Assembly: GCF_020283565.1 (NCBI RefSeq)
Contig: NC_060061.1
Span: forward strand, 19,877,362 to 19,941,361
DNA from: Trifolium pratense
Taxonomy: Eukaryota; Streptophyta; Magnoliopsida; Fabales; Fabaceae
Direction of reading: 5' to 3'
Length of the DNA stretch: 64,000 nt
Part shown: positions 17,241-29,630 of the stretch, one piece after another
Layout of the letters: every line of letters starts with the position of its first letter
How positions within the stretch are numbered: the first letter of the stretch is position 1
Program-made: the position numbers and the translations under genes
Notes under the pieces: generated by a model
The model's database searches: none
What the model was told of the DNA's origin: nothing
The model's input: only the letters and a program-made list of their open reading frames with translations

Positions 17241-20200
17241 CTCATCTCTCTCCATCTTCTCTTAACTCCTGGAACTTCTTCTCTCTCTCCATGACTAAAA
17301 AGGGTCAAGCTTCCTCTCTACACACAAATTTTCGGATTCATTCATTTCCCCATCTCTTTTGACAAACCCAGCGATGAGAACGAATGATGAAGTAAGGTAT
17401 GCACCTCAGATCCATATTCGTTTTTGATTTACAGATCATTTTTTTTATTCCAGATCTATTATATTTTTGTTCTTTCAACTTACAGGGATTCTGCTAATGA
17501 ATTTGAGAAAAGGTATGTCATTTGTTCTATCTCTCTCTCTAATTTTCTATTTTTGTTCTTGCCTTGGATTTCATGATTTTTTATTTTTTTTTGCTTTGGA
17601 TTTCATGACTAATTAAATGCATGTTCAAATTGGGATTTCTTCCTTTCATGTATGTAAAGACTCGAGATATCTACAATTTTCACTTTGAGCTTGCAGCAAA
17701 GTTTGTAGTTACTGGATTTTTCTGTTTTTTTTTTTTGTAAATAAGTTTTGATTGTTGGATAACCTCAGTTCCTAATTTTTCTCAATTGATAACAACCTCA
17801 TTTTATTTTGATTTCAAATTAGCAGCTACTAATATAAAATATCCTATCAATTAGTTGTTTCTATTTTTTATAGTTGGTAAATAAGTTTTCAAATTCACAT
17901 ATTTATTATAATAATCCCTACATTTTAGAAGTTGTTAGTGGGATTTAGATGGTTTTCTTCACTGCAATATGATTTGTATTTGTTAAATTTCAGATTTTTT
18001 TTTTTTTGAAGATTTGTATCAATTTAATTTGTTATTTGTAAAGGGATGGTTAATTTTTTTTTGAGTTTCTGTTGAAAATACCTTTGGTTAGTTGTCATGT
18101 TTGTTAGGATTTGTTTCTATCTTTTAGTTAATAATCCCTACTTCTTAGGAGATCAAAACAACTATCCCGTTCCTTCCTAATTAATGTGATGAGAATTTGC
18201 TTCATCTTTTCTCTTTTTTTTTTTATTGTTTATATATGAGATGACTTTTTATTTAGTTGCTTTTTGTTCTAATTTGTTGCCTAATTTATTTGTTCTTTAA
18301 CAAGTTAATCAATTATTTTTTTGTTTCAAGTTGTGGTTAGATGATTTTTTGAAGTTTATGGAGCAAGTCCATGTGCATCTACATTATTGTCAGAGGTAAA
18401 AACTTAATTTTCTTGGTAATGATAATTGTTTTCATATTTATTGATCAAACTGTAGTTTCTAATCTTCTTTGCACAAAATTTTTGTGTATCTTAATTGCCA
18501 TACAAACAAGCAAATGTTTATAATCTGCTTTGTAGTTTATAATCTACTTTTACTTTTCACAAAAACAATAGCAAATGTTTATGAGTTCACTAAGTCTTCT
18601 GAACTATAATTGATTGTATTTGAGTAGTAGTTATTTGAGTAGTAGAAGTGAGAGATGATGACGGAGTTTGAATGGTCACATTTAGGTAAGTTGAACTTTT
18701 TTTGGCTTTGTCAGTTTATGTTAATCAGATGATTTTAGTTAATAATCCCTACTTTTTAGGAGATGATGATGTCACCAATTTGATTCCTTGATTTCTCTGT
18801 TCCTGTTTGTTTAGGTTCACAAACCGAGCGACGACAAAGATCGATGAAGCAGAGCACACGACTGCAGCGAAGGTAAGCACTTCAGATCCATTTTCGTTTT
18901 CAGATTCCAGATCTATTCTATTTTTATTCTATGGTGATATTGCTTCTTACTCTACAGCCGTTTTTTTTTTTTTTTTCTTTCTATTTTTTTAATGTTCAAT
19001 CAGATATTGCCGCTCATGAATTTGAGGAAAAGGTATGCAATTTAACAGTATTAGCTTTTGTTTGATGGATTTGGAGGGAGAATGTTTGATATATAAAAAA
19101 GAAAAGAACCAATAACTCAATGTATGATGAAATCCTTCGGTGTGGAGTGGAATGTTTGATAATCATTTTTTAACTAATTTAAAAAGTATTTTCCATTAGT
19201 GATTGGTAATATTTCTCTTTATCACTAATTAATGAATTTCTCAATGTATGATGAGATCATTTATTTAGGTTTTCTTTCTTATTATTAGCTTCATTTTGAT
19301 TTCCACTTTGTCTCTTTTTCCACAAAATTGGGGATGTATCAAGAATTAAGGGTGATATTGTTATACCTATAATTACATGACATTATTAAGTCTTTTATTA
19401 TATTTTAATTGCAATCGGGTTAATTTTTTTTTTTTGCAGTCACACAATAATGAAGAGGTTTGGTTTCTTTCACTTTCATAAATGTTTTCCTTTTTTTTCT
19501 TTTCCTTCACACATTGTTTTCCTTCTTGTCTTTCTCCACCCCATTTTGGTGAAAAACCAAAAGCTACTTTGCAATCCTATTCTACAATGCTTTGACCAAT
19601 GCTTTCAAAATCTAAATTTCAAAAGTCCCTCCAAAATCATTCTCCTCCATTTGCTACATTTCATTTTCTCTTCAATTTTTTGTTTGTGGTCCTTTTGTCA
19701 CACTATAGTGTGATACTTTTTGTTTAGTGAATTTGTTTAAGAGAATCAAAGCAATGGATGATTTCTGCTCTGTGTTTATTACTTTCAAGAGATTGGCTTA
19801 TCTGTTCCAATTCATAAGCACCTGTAAAGGCCATTAGTAAATGGTTTTCAAGATTTAACTTCATTTTACTTGATACTTTTACTTTTGTAGCACTATTTTA
19901 AGCATGTGCATTATTTCTCAAGTATTTATATCTTAAAGGTCTGTGAGAAAAGTGATCAGCATATTGAACTGCACACATTAGCATTTAGTAATCAAGGGAA
20001 TTTAATTCAATTGTTGAATGAATCACACACACACATATATGTCATGATAAATTTGTCCAGTGGTTTTTTTTTATGAAAATAAAATTTTTGGTTTTCGTTT
20101 AATTGCAACTTTTGGATGGGGTTTGAATTGGTATCAGTTCACAAATTCTTTGTTTAGCATAGTTGTGTCATGAATTATTATCCCTCTTTAATTGTGGTTA

Positions 20201-21900
20201 GGGATAATTATTTTATGATTGTTTGAGCTTGCCCTTGATTATAATATATTTGCTTTGGAGTTTTCATGTGCGGTGTGGTTCATCATCATGAGTAGCTCCC
20301 CTCTACCATACTGATATGTATTTTTGCTGCAGGCAAATCTTAGTCTGTTATTTCAGCTTGGTGGTGGTGCACTTATTTATTGTTTTTGTTAGGTTTTGAT
20401 TTATGTTTTGGGATCTTTCTGTTTGTATTTAGTCTTAGTCTTTTGTGTACAACTTTTCCTTCATGGTGTTTTGTTATTTTTTTAATAAATATTTACTTTA
20501 CCTTTGAAATATTTTTTTTCCAGTTTGTAATCTTGAGGAAAGAGTACAAAAGGTTGGGACAAGCACATGACAATAAAGAAAATGGAGAGGGAGGATCACC
20601 ATCCTCTGTGTGACGGTTCCATTTCATCCTCTCATATTTGGAGTTTCTATGTTTTCCTTATGTTTGTTGAAGGTTCAGAACTACTTCGACATAATCACCG
20701 CACCAGTCTTTTTTGCCACCATTCGTGATCTTCTCTTCAAATGTGAGTCTTCTTCTTTGACTTTTTTTTGAAGGATTTAGAATATCAGGTAGCTTAAATT
20801 TAAAATTTTTTTTTCTGCAGATGTTAAAAGCACATACTTTTAGTCTAATTGTTCTTAAGATAGTTATAGTTACATGTTAAAAGCATATGTGTCGGTGATC
20901 TTTAAAAAAGATTCTAACATCAAAACCTTGAGTCTCTTGGCTAATGATTTGTAGTTATAATTTGAGATTTTGGATAAAATCTCTGCAGACGGTGGTGTTT
21001 GCTGAACATAGTGTTTTTTTCTACCACTATCACTAAAGAGTAAAGGGTATTAGTTTACAATGACCAAAGCAACTCCCAAGAACAATATAAAATATCTTAT
21101 ATTATATCATCAATGAAGTTATATAAAGCTATATTTGTACTTTGAAGGGTGTTTGGTAGTCTAAGGTTTTGCTTTTAGTTTTATCATCACCAGCCCATTG
21201 TCTTCTGTTATAATTTTGTCATCTACTATTTTTGACATGAGTGTGGAATGGTTGTAGGAAAGAGGTAGGATGAAGGGAGGTTAGAAAGGGAGATAGCATC
21301 AACACAAATTGCTAAAGAACAATGAGATCATTTTAGGACTATATTTAGTTTTATAGTGTGTATTATTTGTTTGAATTTCCTTTCCATTACTTAATTTAAT
21401 TTTATTATTACTACTACTTAATTTCATTTCATTTTATCATTTTGAGGACTATTGTTTGAGTGATCATTTATAGTATGATACTTTTAATTACTTTAGTTTG
21501 ATTTAGATAGAAAAAATCATTGTCATCCTTTGAATTACTTACTTTAATGAGAGTTGGTGAGCTACATAGCTTTCTTTGTATTTGAAAACTCTCAATGATT
21601 GTGAAAGAAAAATAAAGCCTACCATAGATCTGTTTTGGATTGATTGCTAAGTTTTAATATGCACCATTATTTACATTTTCGTTTGTTAACTTAACATGTT
21701 TCAAATTAGGTAGACTAAAAAAAAAACATGTATGAGTTGAATGAATGTTTTCTTTTTTGGTTGTGACTAATTTTTTTTACATAATTGTAGATGGCAGGAG
21801 CAAGAAAGGTTTACCATGAAGAGGTTGAACTTCTTGGGAGATGACCAAGTTTTTATGTGGTGGCTTATATGATATCTCAATAGGATATATCTTCTCTTTA
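17241..21900 (+). other. Exon-like segments with internal duplication; unidentified transcript, captured fragments or pseudogene
   Basis: A pyrimidine-rich leader (17230-17300) is followed by short segments bounded by splice-like sites. Two are duplicated: GAAGTAAGGTATGCACCTCAG (split here: GAAGTAAG then GTATGCACC) near 17390 matches GCGAAG/GTAAGCACTTCAG near 18868, and CTAATGAATTTGAGAAAAG/GTATG near 17495 matches CTCATGAATTTGAGGAAAAG/GTATG near 19015. A later segment (20524-20612) after a TTTTTTCCAG acceptor reads FVILRKEYKRLGQAHD in one frame, faintly like the helix of trihelix or MADF DNA-binding domains. No long frame joins the pieces. I cannot name a gene. Between the segments there is only T-rich intron-like DNA. 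Confidence 0.3.
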
Positions 21901-22396
21901 AATTCATATATCATGTTGTATAATTAAGGGGAAAATTACAATGACATCGCCTAAATTCTATTGTAATAGACACAAACCTCCCCTAAAGTCTATTGAATAG
22001 ACAAACACCTCCCCTCTAAACTTACACCGTTTATTAATCTGTTAATTTTATTATGATGATAATCTCTCTCTACCGAAACCTTGAATATCGTACCATTGTT
22101 CGAACCTTCTCAAATCATTTTTCCTATTTTAACTCTACTATTATTAGTTTTCAATTGAAGAATAATCATCCTATTTTATGTTTATGCGTATTTTAAGTTT
22201 TTCATATAATGTATTGTTTTGACGAATTAGTCTTCAAATAGTTTTTGTTTAGTTTTTCTATTTACCAATAATATTAGTAAATGAATTTCATGTCATAAGG
22301 AAATTGAGTAATATTTCACACTTAATTGGACTAATTACGAATTAATAATTATACACATAAACAGGTGAATATCAAAATTGAGTAATATTTCACATT

Positions 22397-25300
22397 TTTA
22401 ATTGAATTTATAATTTCATAATGTAACTGTGTAATATGATATATCTTTTACCATAAATAAATTTCAAATTTCGTATCTCTCGAAAATGCACGGGGACTGT
22501 ATGATTTTATGTAGACTTTATTATAAGTTCTATGTTTTGTGTATCCATTTTGTCTATCCATTTAAAATTACATTAATTTTTTAATTGAATTTATAATGTC
22601 ATAACGGTACCGTGTAATATGATATATCTTTTACTATAAATAAATTTCAAATTTCGTATCTCTCGAAAATGCACGGGGACTATATGATTTTATGTAGACT
22701 TTATTATAAGCTCTATGTTTTGCGTATCCATTTTGTCTATCCATTCAAGATTACATTAATTTTTTAATTGAATTTATAATTTCATAATGGTACCGTGTAA
22801 TATGATATATCTTTTACCATAAATAAATTTCAAATTTCATATCTCTAAAAAATGCACGGTGACTGTATGATTTTATGTAGACCTTATCATACGCTCTATG
22901 TTTTGTGCATCCATTTTGTCTATCCATTCAAGATTACATTAATTTTTTAATTGAATTTATAATTTCATAATGGTACCGTGTAATATGATATATCTTTTAC
23001 CATAAATAAATTTCAAATTTCGTATCTCTCAAAAATGTACGGGGACTGTATGATTTTATGTAGACTTTATCATACGCTCTATGTTTTGTGCATCCATTTT
23101 GTCTATCCATTCAAGATTACATTAATTTTTTAATTGAATTTATAATTTCATAATGTAACCGTGTAATATGATATGTCTTTTACCATAAATAAATTTCAAA
23201 TTTCATATCTCTCAAAAATGCACGGGGACTGTATGATTTTATGTAGACTTTATCATAGGATCTATGTTCTGTGCATCCATTTTGTCTATCCATTCAAGAT
23301 TACATTAATTTTTTAATTAAATTTATAATTTCATAATGGTACTGTGTAATATGATATATCTTTTTCCATAAATAAATTTCAAATTTCGTATCTCTCAAAA
23401 ATGCACGGGGACTGTATGATTTTATGTAGATTTTATTATGCGCTCTATGTTTTGTGTATCCATTTTTTGTCTATCCATTCAAGATTACATTAATTTTTTA
23501 ATTGAATTTATAATTTCATAATGGTACCGTGTAATATGATATATCTTTTACCATAAATAAATTTCAAATTCGGTATCTCTCGAAAATGCACGGGGACTGT
23601 ATGATTTTATGTAGACTTTATTATAAGTTCTATGTTTTGTGTATCCATTTTGTCTATCCATTCAAAATTACATTAATTTTTTAATTGAATTTATAATGTC
23701 ATAACGGTACCGTGTAATATGATATATCTTTTACCATAAATAAATTTCAAATTTCGTATCTCTCGAAAATGCACGGGGACTGTATGATTTTATGTAGACT
23801 TTATTATAAGCTCTATGTTTTGCGTATCCATTTTGTCTATCAATTCAAGATTACATTAATTTTTAAATTGAATTTATAATTTCATAATGGTACCGTGTAA
23901 TATGATATATCTTTTACCATAAATAAATTTCAAATTTCATATCTCTAAAAAATGCACGGGGACTGTATGATTTTATGTAGACCTTATCATACGCTCTATG
24001 TTTTGTGCATCCATTTTGTCTATCCATTCAAGATTACATTAATTTTTTAATTGAATTTATAATTTCATAATGGTACCGTGTAATATGATATATCTTTTAC
24101 CATAAATAAATTTCAAATTTCATATCTCTCAAAAATGTACGGGGACTGTATGATTTTATGTAGACTTTATCATACGCTCTATGTTTTGTGCATCCATTTT
24201 GTCTATCCATTCAAGATTACATTAATTTTTTAATTGAATTTATAATTTCATAATGTAACCGTGTAATATGATATGTCTTTTACCATAAATAAATTTCAAA
24301 TTTCATATCTCTCAAAAATGCACGGGGACTGTATGATTTTATGTAGACTTTATCATAGGATCTATGTTTTGTGCATCCATTTTGTCTATCCATTCAAGAT
24401 TACATTAATTTTTTAATTGAATTTATAATTTCATAATGTAACCGTGTAATATGATATATCTTTTACCATAAATAATTTCAAATTTCGTATCTCTTAAAAA
24501 TGCACGGGGACTGTATGATTTTATGTAGACTTTATCATACGCTCTATGTTTTGTGCATCCATTTTGTCTATCCATTCAAGATTACATTAATTTTTTAATT
24601 GAATTTATAATTTAATAATGTAACCGTGTAATATGATATATCTTTTACCATAAATAAATTTCAAATTTCGTATCTCTCAAAAAAGCACGGGGACTGTATG
24701 ATTTTTTGTAGACTTTATCATACGCTCTATGTTTTGTGCATCCATTTTGTCTATCCATTCAAGATTACATTAATTTTTTAATTGAATTTATAATTTAATA
24801 ATGTAACAGTGTAATATGATATATCTTTTACCATAAATAAATTTCAAATTTCGTATCTCTCAAAAATGCACGGGGACTGTATGATTTTATGTAGACTTTA
24901 TCATACGCTCTATGTTTTGTGCATCCATTTTGTCTATCCATTCAAGATTACATTAATTTTTTAATTGAATTTATAATTTCATAATGTAACCGTGTAATAT
25001 GATATATCTTTTACCATAAATAAATTTCAAATTTCGTATCTCTCAAAAATGCACGGGGACTGTATGATTTTATGTAGACTTTATCAAATGCTCTATGTTT
25101 TGTGCATCCATTTTGTCTATCCATTCAATATTACATAATTTTTTAATTGAATTTATAATTTCATAATGTAACCGTGTAATATGATATATATCTTTTACCA
25201 TAAATAAATTTCAAATTTCGTATCTCTCAAAAACGCACGGGGACTGTAAGATTTTATGTAGGCTTTATTATACGCTCTATGTTTTGTGTATCCATTTTGT

Positions 25301-25620
25301 TTATCCATTAAATTTAATATTAATTTTCAAATTTTATATCTCTAAAAAACTCAAGGGGACTGTAAGATTTTATGGAGCCTTTATTATACGTTCTATGTTT
25401 TGTTTATCCATTTTGTTTATCCATTAAATTTAATATTAGTTTTCAAATTTTATATCTCTAAAAAATGCATGGGGGCTGTAAGATTTTATGTAGCCTTTAT
25501 TATACGCTCTATGTTTTGTGTATCCATTTTGTTTATACATTAAATTTCATATTAATTTTCAAATTTTATATATCTAAAAAATGCACTGGAGCTGTATGAT
25601 TTTATGTAGTCTTTATTATA
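22397..25620. repeat. Tandem array: about 16 units of ~183 bp plus three or four ~116-bp derivatives
   Basis: The marker GCACGGGGACTGTATG or a variant recurs at 22489, 22671, 22854, 23037, 23220, 23403, 23588, 23771, 23954, 24137, 24320, 24502, 24685, 24868, 25051 and 25235, a spacing of 182-185. Then it recurs at about 25351, 25467 and 25583 (116 apart), where part of each unit is missing. Diagnostic variants repeat with a period of six units (about 1,100 bp): the CGAAAATG units, the AAAAAATG unit, the ATGTACGG unit and the CATAGGATCTATG unit recur in the same order. The array therefore grew partly by duplicating a six-unit block. It is AT-rich and non-coding. Confidence 0.95.
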
Positions 25621-25793
25621 TTTTCCTTATTATATGGTTGTATTATGTTAATAATTAACATTTGTCTAATTGTTATATTTAAAAAATCTTATGTCATTAT
25701 TTAATCATATAATCTTAAGTGCTGTATTTAATTAGATAAAGATTATCCCTCTAATCTAATGACAATGTCGTATTATATTTAGTTTAATTTATA

Positions 25794-26066
25794 ATGATAT
25801 CGGGAAATTATATAAAATTATTTATTGATTGTACTAACAAACGAAATATAAAACCATATCATATAAACAAATTCTTCCCCGTGCGTGACATTTCTATGAA
25901 TTGCATGATTCATACATCACCAAGGAATATGAATGAGAAGTATATAAGTCAAGGGTGGATTGCATTTATCAAACAAGCTAATATCAACATCGGTTCCAGG
26001 CTTAGGATTACTCTTTTAGATCCACCAGAAATTTTGAATGTTGGAATCATCGACCAACATGATTAA
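25794..26066 (+). CDS. Short open frame (90 codons) near the Helitron 3' end; weak B3-like resemblance
   Basis: The frame lies between the tandem array and the Helitron terminus. Residues 53-84 (GWIAFIKQANINIGSRLRIT and following) have the spacing of a plant B3-type pseudobarrel core, in which a Trp-x-x-Phe strand precedes a Gly-Ser/Asp turn and a hydrophobic strand. The N-terminal half is not recognisable, and at about 25874 the DNA has CCCCGTGCGTGAC, which looks like half of a Helitron hairpin. It may be a fragment carried or made by the Helitron rather than a working gene. Confidence 0.3.
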   Translation: MISGNYIKLFIDCTNKRNIKPYHINKFFPVRDISMNCMIHTSPRNMNEKYISQGWIAFIKQANINIGSRLRITLLDPPEILNVGIIDQHD

Positions 26067-26340
26067 CTCTATTTATCATTTGTTCAATTTAGCTTATGTT
26101 TTAAGAACCATGTGATGTTTTATTATGGTTTTGAACCATGTGTTGTTTTATTATATTTTGATTAGTATGAGTTTCAAATTCTACTTTAAAAATCATGTGT
26201 TGTATTATTGATTGACCTATGTCATTATTATTGTACTATTTCGTATTATTCGATTATTTTTAAGTCAATGTTTGATATCTTAATATTATGCCTAATTATT
26301 TATCATGGTACTAACAATTAAAATATATAACAAATGCTTG

Positions 26341-26369
26341 CCCGTGCGTTGCACGGGTCGGAAATCTAG
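26341..26369 (+). mobile_element. Helitron 3' terminus (hairpin plus CTAG end)
   Basis: CCCGTGCGTTGCACGGG at 26341-26357 forms a perfect 7-bp stem with a 3-base loop. Eight bases later comes CTAG (26366-26369), followed by host T. Hairpin, short spacer, CTRR end and insertion before T are the standard plant Helitron 3' signals. The element lies to the left, so the tandem array and perhaps the exon-like segments may belong to it. I could not identify the 5' TC end. Confidence 0.85.
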
Positions 26370-26694
26370 TATAGTACATTTCAGTAAATATCTAATGATA
26401 CACTTTATACTAAACTTTTGTGTATATATAAAATTGAAGAAACATAAAAAGGAGAGATGGAAATAGATTAGTTTCAATCCAAAACAATATATATTGCACG
26501 TTTAAAACTTTAAAGACACAATAAATTACAAAGGCTTAACTTCCAAAGTATACATCTAGAAAATCACTAAATTTTGTACTAGTATGTCAGATATGTGATT
26601 CTGAACATTTTGTGTCCCTCAGAAATACACTTTAAAAAACGTGACAAATTTTAATATAGTAAAGAGGCGTAAGGAGAAACCAAACCCAACATAT

Positions 26695-27849
26695 TTATTC
26701 ATGTATGTGTATGAGATCATCAGTGCATGGTTTAAGTAGTTTGCCGCAAAGGCGTTGGTTGTGTTCAAACGATGCTTGTTGAAGGTGGCTAAAGGAAGGA
26801 ACAGCCGGAATCCTCCCAAAGAGATGGTTGTGACTAAAGTCCGTGTGGCCAATGTACAAGGCTAATGCCATAGACTTGGGAATCAAACCATTCAAATGAT
26901 TAAACGACAAATCAAGGTTTATGAAATACGAGGTTTCACTAAACACGTCCGGTATAGGTCCCCTCAAAGCATTTCTACTCAAATCCAAATGGCTCAGTCT
27001 CGATGCCAACAAAGTCTTCGGGATCCTCCCCGTCAAGTTGTTATACTTCAGGTTTAGTGAGTCCAGAACTGACATTTGTCCCAACGAAAATGGAATTGGA
27101 CCGGATAACCTATTCAACGATAGATCCAAGTCTGCCAGCCCGTAAATATTTGAAAAAGATCGTGGAATTCGACCGTTTATCCGGTTGTGACTTAGTAATG
27201 CCCGGTTCAACTTTTTGAGTTTGCCGATGTTCCCGGGAATGGGGCCCTCCAAAGCATTGTTACGAAGATCAAGTTGCATTAAGTTAAAGAGGTTTATAAG
27301 AGTGTTTGGAATCTTTCCAGAGATATGATTCTCTGCAAGGTTGAGCATTGTAAGTTGGGTAAGGCGCCCTATTTCATATGGAATCTTTCCAGAAATATAG
27401 TTTCCAGAGAGATCTATGATTTGAAGAAAACTGAGGGTTGTGATGCATTCAGGGATATTTCCCGAAATGCCCTTCCACTCGGAGATGGTAATGCTAGAGA
27501 GTTGTGTGAGGTTGCAAATTGATGGGGAAATGTGTCCAGTCATGTATCCACTTTCCACGGTTTTGGTACGCCTATAGCGCCGGTGGTTGTCCCCCACGGT
27601 GAGACCGTTGAGGGTGATCTCTGCGACTCGACGTGTGGTTGGGTCGCAACTAATACCATACCAATTGTAACAACAATTGGTGCCTCTCCATGAATGGAAG
27701 ATTCCAAAGTAAGGTTCATTGAGAGCTGCTTTGAAAGACATTAGTGCTGCCCATTCAGAAGGAGGGCATGACTCAACAGGTGAGACACTAAGAAATTCTA
27801 AGGTAACTACTAGTAGTGACATTGTCAAAAGTACTCTAGCACCACACAT
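26695..27849 (-). CDS. Secreted leucine-rich-repeat protein, DRT100-like, 384 aa
   Basis: Single-exon frame on the minus strand. Residues 1-27 form a hydrophobic signal peptide. Residues 28-75 are an LRRNT_2 cap with the NCCYNWYGISC cysteine motif. About ten plant-type LRRs (LxxLxLxxNxIsGxIP) fill residues ~110-360, and the C-terminal cap has Cys in LCGKLLKPC. There is no transmembrane helix or kinase, so it is a soluble apoplastic protein of the DRT100/polygalacturonase-inhibitor-like group, not a receptor kinase. The name DRT100 came from a complementation screen in bacteria; a DNA-repair role is doubtful for a secreted LRR protein. The start codon is about 80 bases below a TATA box. A paralogue of the same design lies at 51371-52474 on the other strand. 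Confidence 0.93.
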   Translation of the reverse strand: MCGARVLLTMSLLVVTLEFLSVSPVESCPPSEWAALMSFKAALNEPYFGIFHSWRGTNCCYNWYGISCDPTTRRVAEITLNGLTVGDNHRRYRRTKTVESGYMTGHISPSICNLTQLSSITISEWKGISGNIPECITTLSFLQIIDLSGNYISGKIPYEIGRLTQLTMLNLAENHISGKIPNTLINLFNLMQLDLRNNALEGPIPGNIGKLKKLNRALLSHNRINGRIPRSFSNIYGLADLDLSLNRLSGPIPFSLGQMSVLDSLNLKYNNLTGRIPKTLLASRLSHLDLSRNALRGPIPDVFSETSYFINLDLSFNHLNGLIPKSMALALYIGHTDFSHNHLFGRIPAVPSFSHLQQASFEHNQRLCGKLLKPCTDDLIHIHE

Positions 27850-27924
27850 TTTTCTTTGGTTTATTAATTATTTAACTTGCATATAGAATGGAGTGAGTGT
27901 GCAACTATGCAAATGTCACTTACT

Positions 27925-27937
27925 ATTTATATAAGGG
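27925..27937 (-). promoter_or_regulatory. TATA box of the minus-strand LRR gene
   Basis: On the minus strand the sequence is CTTATATAAATAG, a strong TATA match about 80 bases upstream of the start codon at 27849. The spacing fits a leader of about 50 bases. Confidence 0.6.
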
Positions 27938-28377
27938 AAGTAGCAATAGGCTAGTGTGATGTGAGTGTAAATGCTAATATGTGTAAGGGGATATATCTAT
28001 GCTTGTGACATACGGATTAATGTTTGATTTTCTCAAAAGCTAGCAGTGCATGGTTCTGTTAACAAGAAAGGAATTTTGTAAATGTCTATTTTTTCTTTCT
28101 AAAGTTGTCTTGGTTTGGTGATGGGGGCATTCAGCTAATTATTAGATCGATAACGTTATAGCATGTGGTTAAAGAATGTAATATTCTTAATTAGGATAAG
28201 TATTAACCTCAAACAGCCGGATATTATTTTTTGTAAGATCTAACTCAACTGATAATATTGATATTGTTACTTGTTAAAATGTACACATTCATCTGAGTTT
28301 AAACTCGTAACTCGTAATTGTGTGTGAATCTTCTTAAGTGGTAGTACTCATCACTTCCTCTACTAATAAAAAAAAAA

Positions 28378-28533
28378 GCTATTTTTGCCACCTACTAGTT
28401 ACTCGTGCGCCCTATTTTTACACATCCGCTACTTGTAGCGGATGTTATAAAATTAGAAATTTTGGGAAAAAATATCGTCCACTACTTAAGTAGCGGACAG
28501 TATTTAAATAACCAGTAGGACGGCAAAAATAAC
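28378..28533. mobile_element. Small MITE (~155 bp) with internal palindromes
   Basis: The ends are inverted repeats: AGCTATTTTTGCCACCTACT on the left and, from the other strand, AGTTATTTTTGCCGTCCTAC on the right. Inside are two perfect short palindromes, CCGCTACTTGTAGCGG and CTACTTAAGTAG. The target duplication was not resolved, so the superfamily is unknown. Confidence 0.6.
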
Positions 28534-28925
28534 TCCCTAAAAAAAACCACCAACTTACAACTCAGCATGATAAACTGTTATTAATTTATATTTTTTTGTC
28601 TCATTTAATTTTGGTAAAAATACACTATGGGTTATTTGTGTTATTTATTTGTAGCACATTCGTCCTTTTATATTTTTTTCAATAAATTGGTCATTTATCT
28701 TCATAAGCATACACGAGTTAATGTTTTATCTTACGCCTCTTTACTAGTATTTTTTTAAAAAATTCATGTTTTTTAAAGTGTATTTCTGAACCACATAAAA
28801 TGTTCGTAATCACATATCAACGTTTCTTGATGTATACTTTAGAACTACTTATATTTGGAGTGAGAAGTACAGTATATTTTCGCAATAAATTTATGGACTA
28901 TCAACCAATTTATCTATCATCTACT

Positions 28926-29013
28926 TTTTTTTTTTTTTACATTGAGCAGGGATCGAACCCAGGACCTATAGTGTACTACCCAAACCTCTCACCACTAGAT
29001 CAAACCTAGTGGC
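28926..29013 (-). mobile_element. tRNA-derived SINE fragment
   Basis: Read on the minus strand it starts GCCACTAGGTTTGATCTAGT, an A-box-like segment, then has the B box GGGTTCGATCCC about 45 bases on, and ends in a poly(A) tract (poly(T) at 28926-28938 on the plus strand). This is the layout of a short plant SINE or its tRNA-related head. Confidence 0.6.
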
Positions 29014-29630
29014 TTATTTATCATTTACTATTGTTTACCAATAAAAGAACAAATTGTTAGGAAGTCGGAAAGCTTAATTAGGAGAAATATTGGATCAAAT
29101 ACTCCTGGATTATAAGAGAGGAAAACGTCACATCTCCACCTAACGTGAAACTTCACAACTCATGAAACCTAACACAATTAAGGTATGACAAAATGAGGAA
29201 GGCACAAAAGTAAGTGTGTTGCTTATTACACCAAAAAGAAAATGTGAGGATTGCACTTTGACGCTTTAATTTGTGTGTAGTATCTGATTCAATACTATTG
29301 TAGGATATTAAAGCAGTTATTTTTTTTAAAGTGATGCTAATAGTATAACAACATTTGGTTAATTATCACATCAGAGTTAAAGTGGCAAAGCTCAAAGTTT
29401 CTCGTCTAGGTGCTTGCTTCTTTCTCACCTCTATCTCAAAAGGAAAAAAAAAGACATTCTTGAATACTTCAACTCGATCGGTCTAGTTCAAATTGAGCCA
29501 ATTTGAAGGTCCAAATGCAATGGCTTAAAGCATAGTGAATTTAGGCTCCCACGACCCTTGAAAAATTAAAAATATTCTGCACAGATTTGAGAATTTGGAG
29601 TGTGTTTTGTTTATTTTAGATTCTAGAATT

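Noticed and set aside
19450..20613. 87- and 77-codon frames in the exon-like region
   Set aside because: Mostly Phe/Leu from T-rich intron-like DNA; only the last ~29 codons of the second look like an exon, and that is described with the region.
22397..25620. CRISPR-like reading of the regular repeats
   Set aside because: The units are contiguous and ~183 bp with no unique spacers, in a plant genome; this is a satellite-like tandem array.
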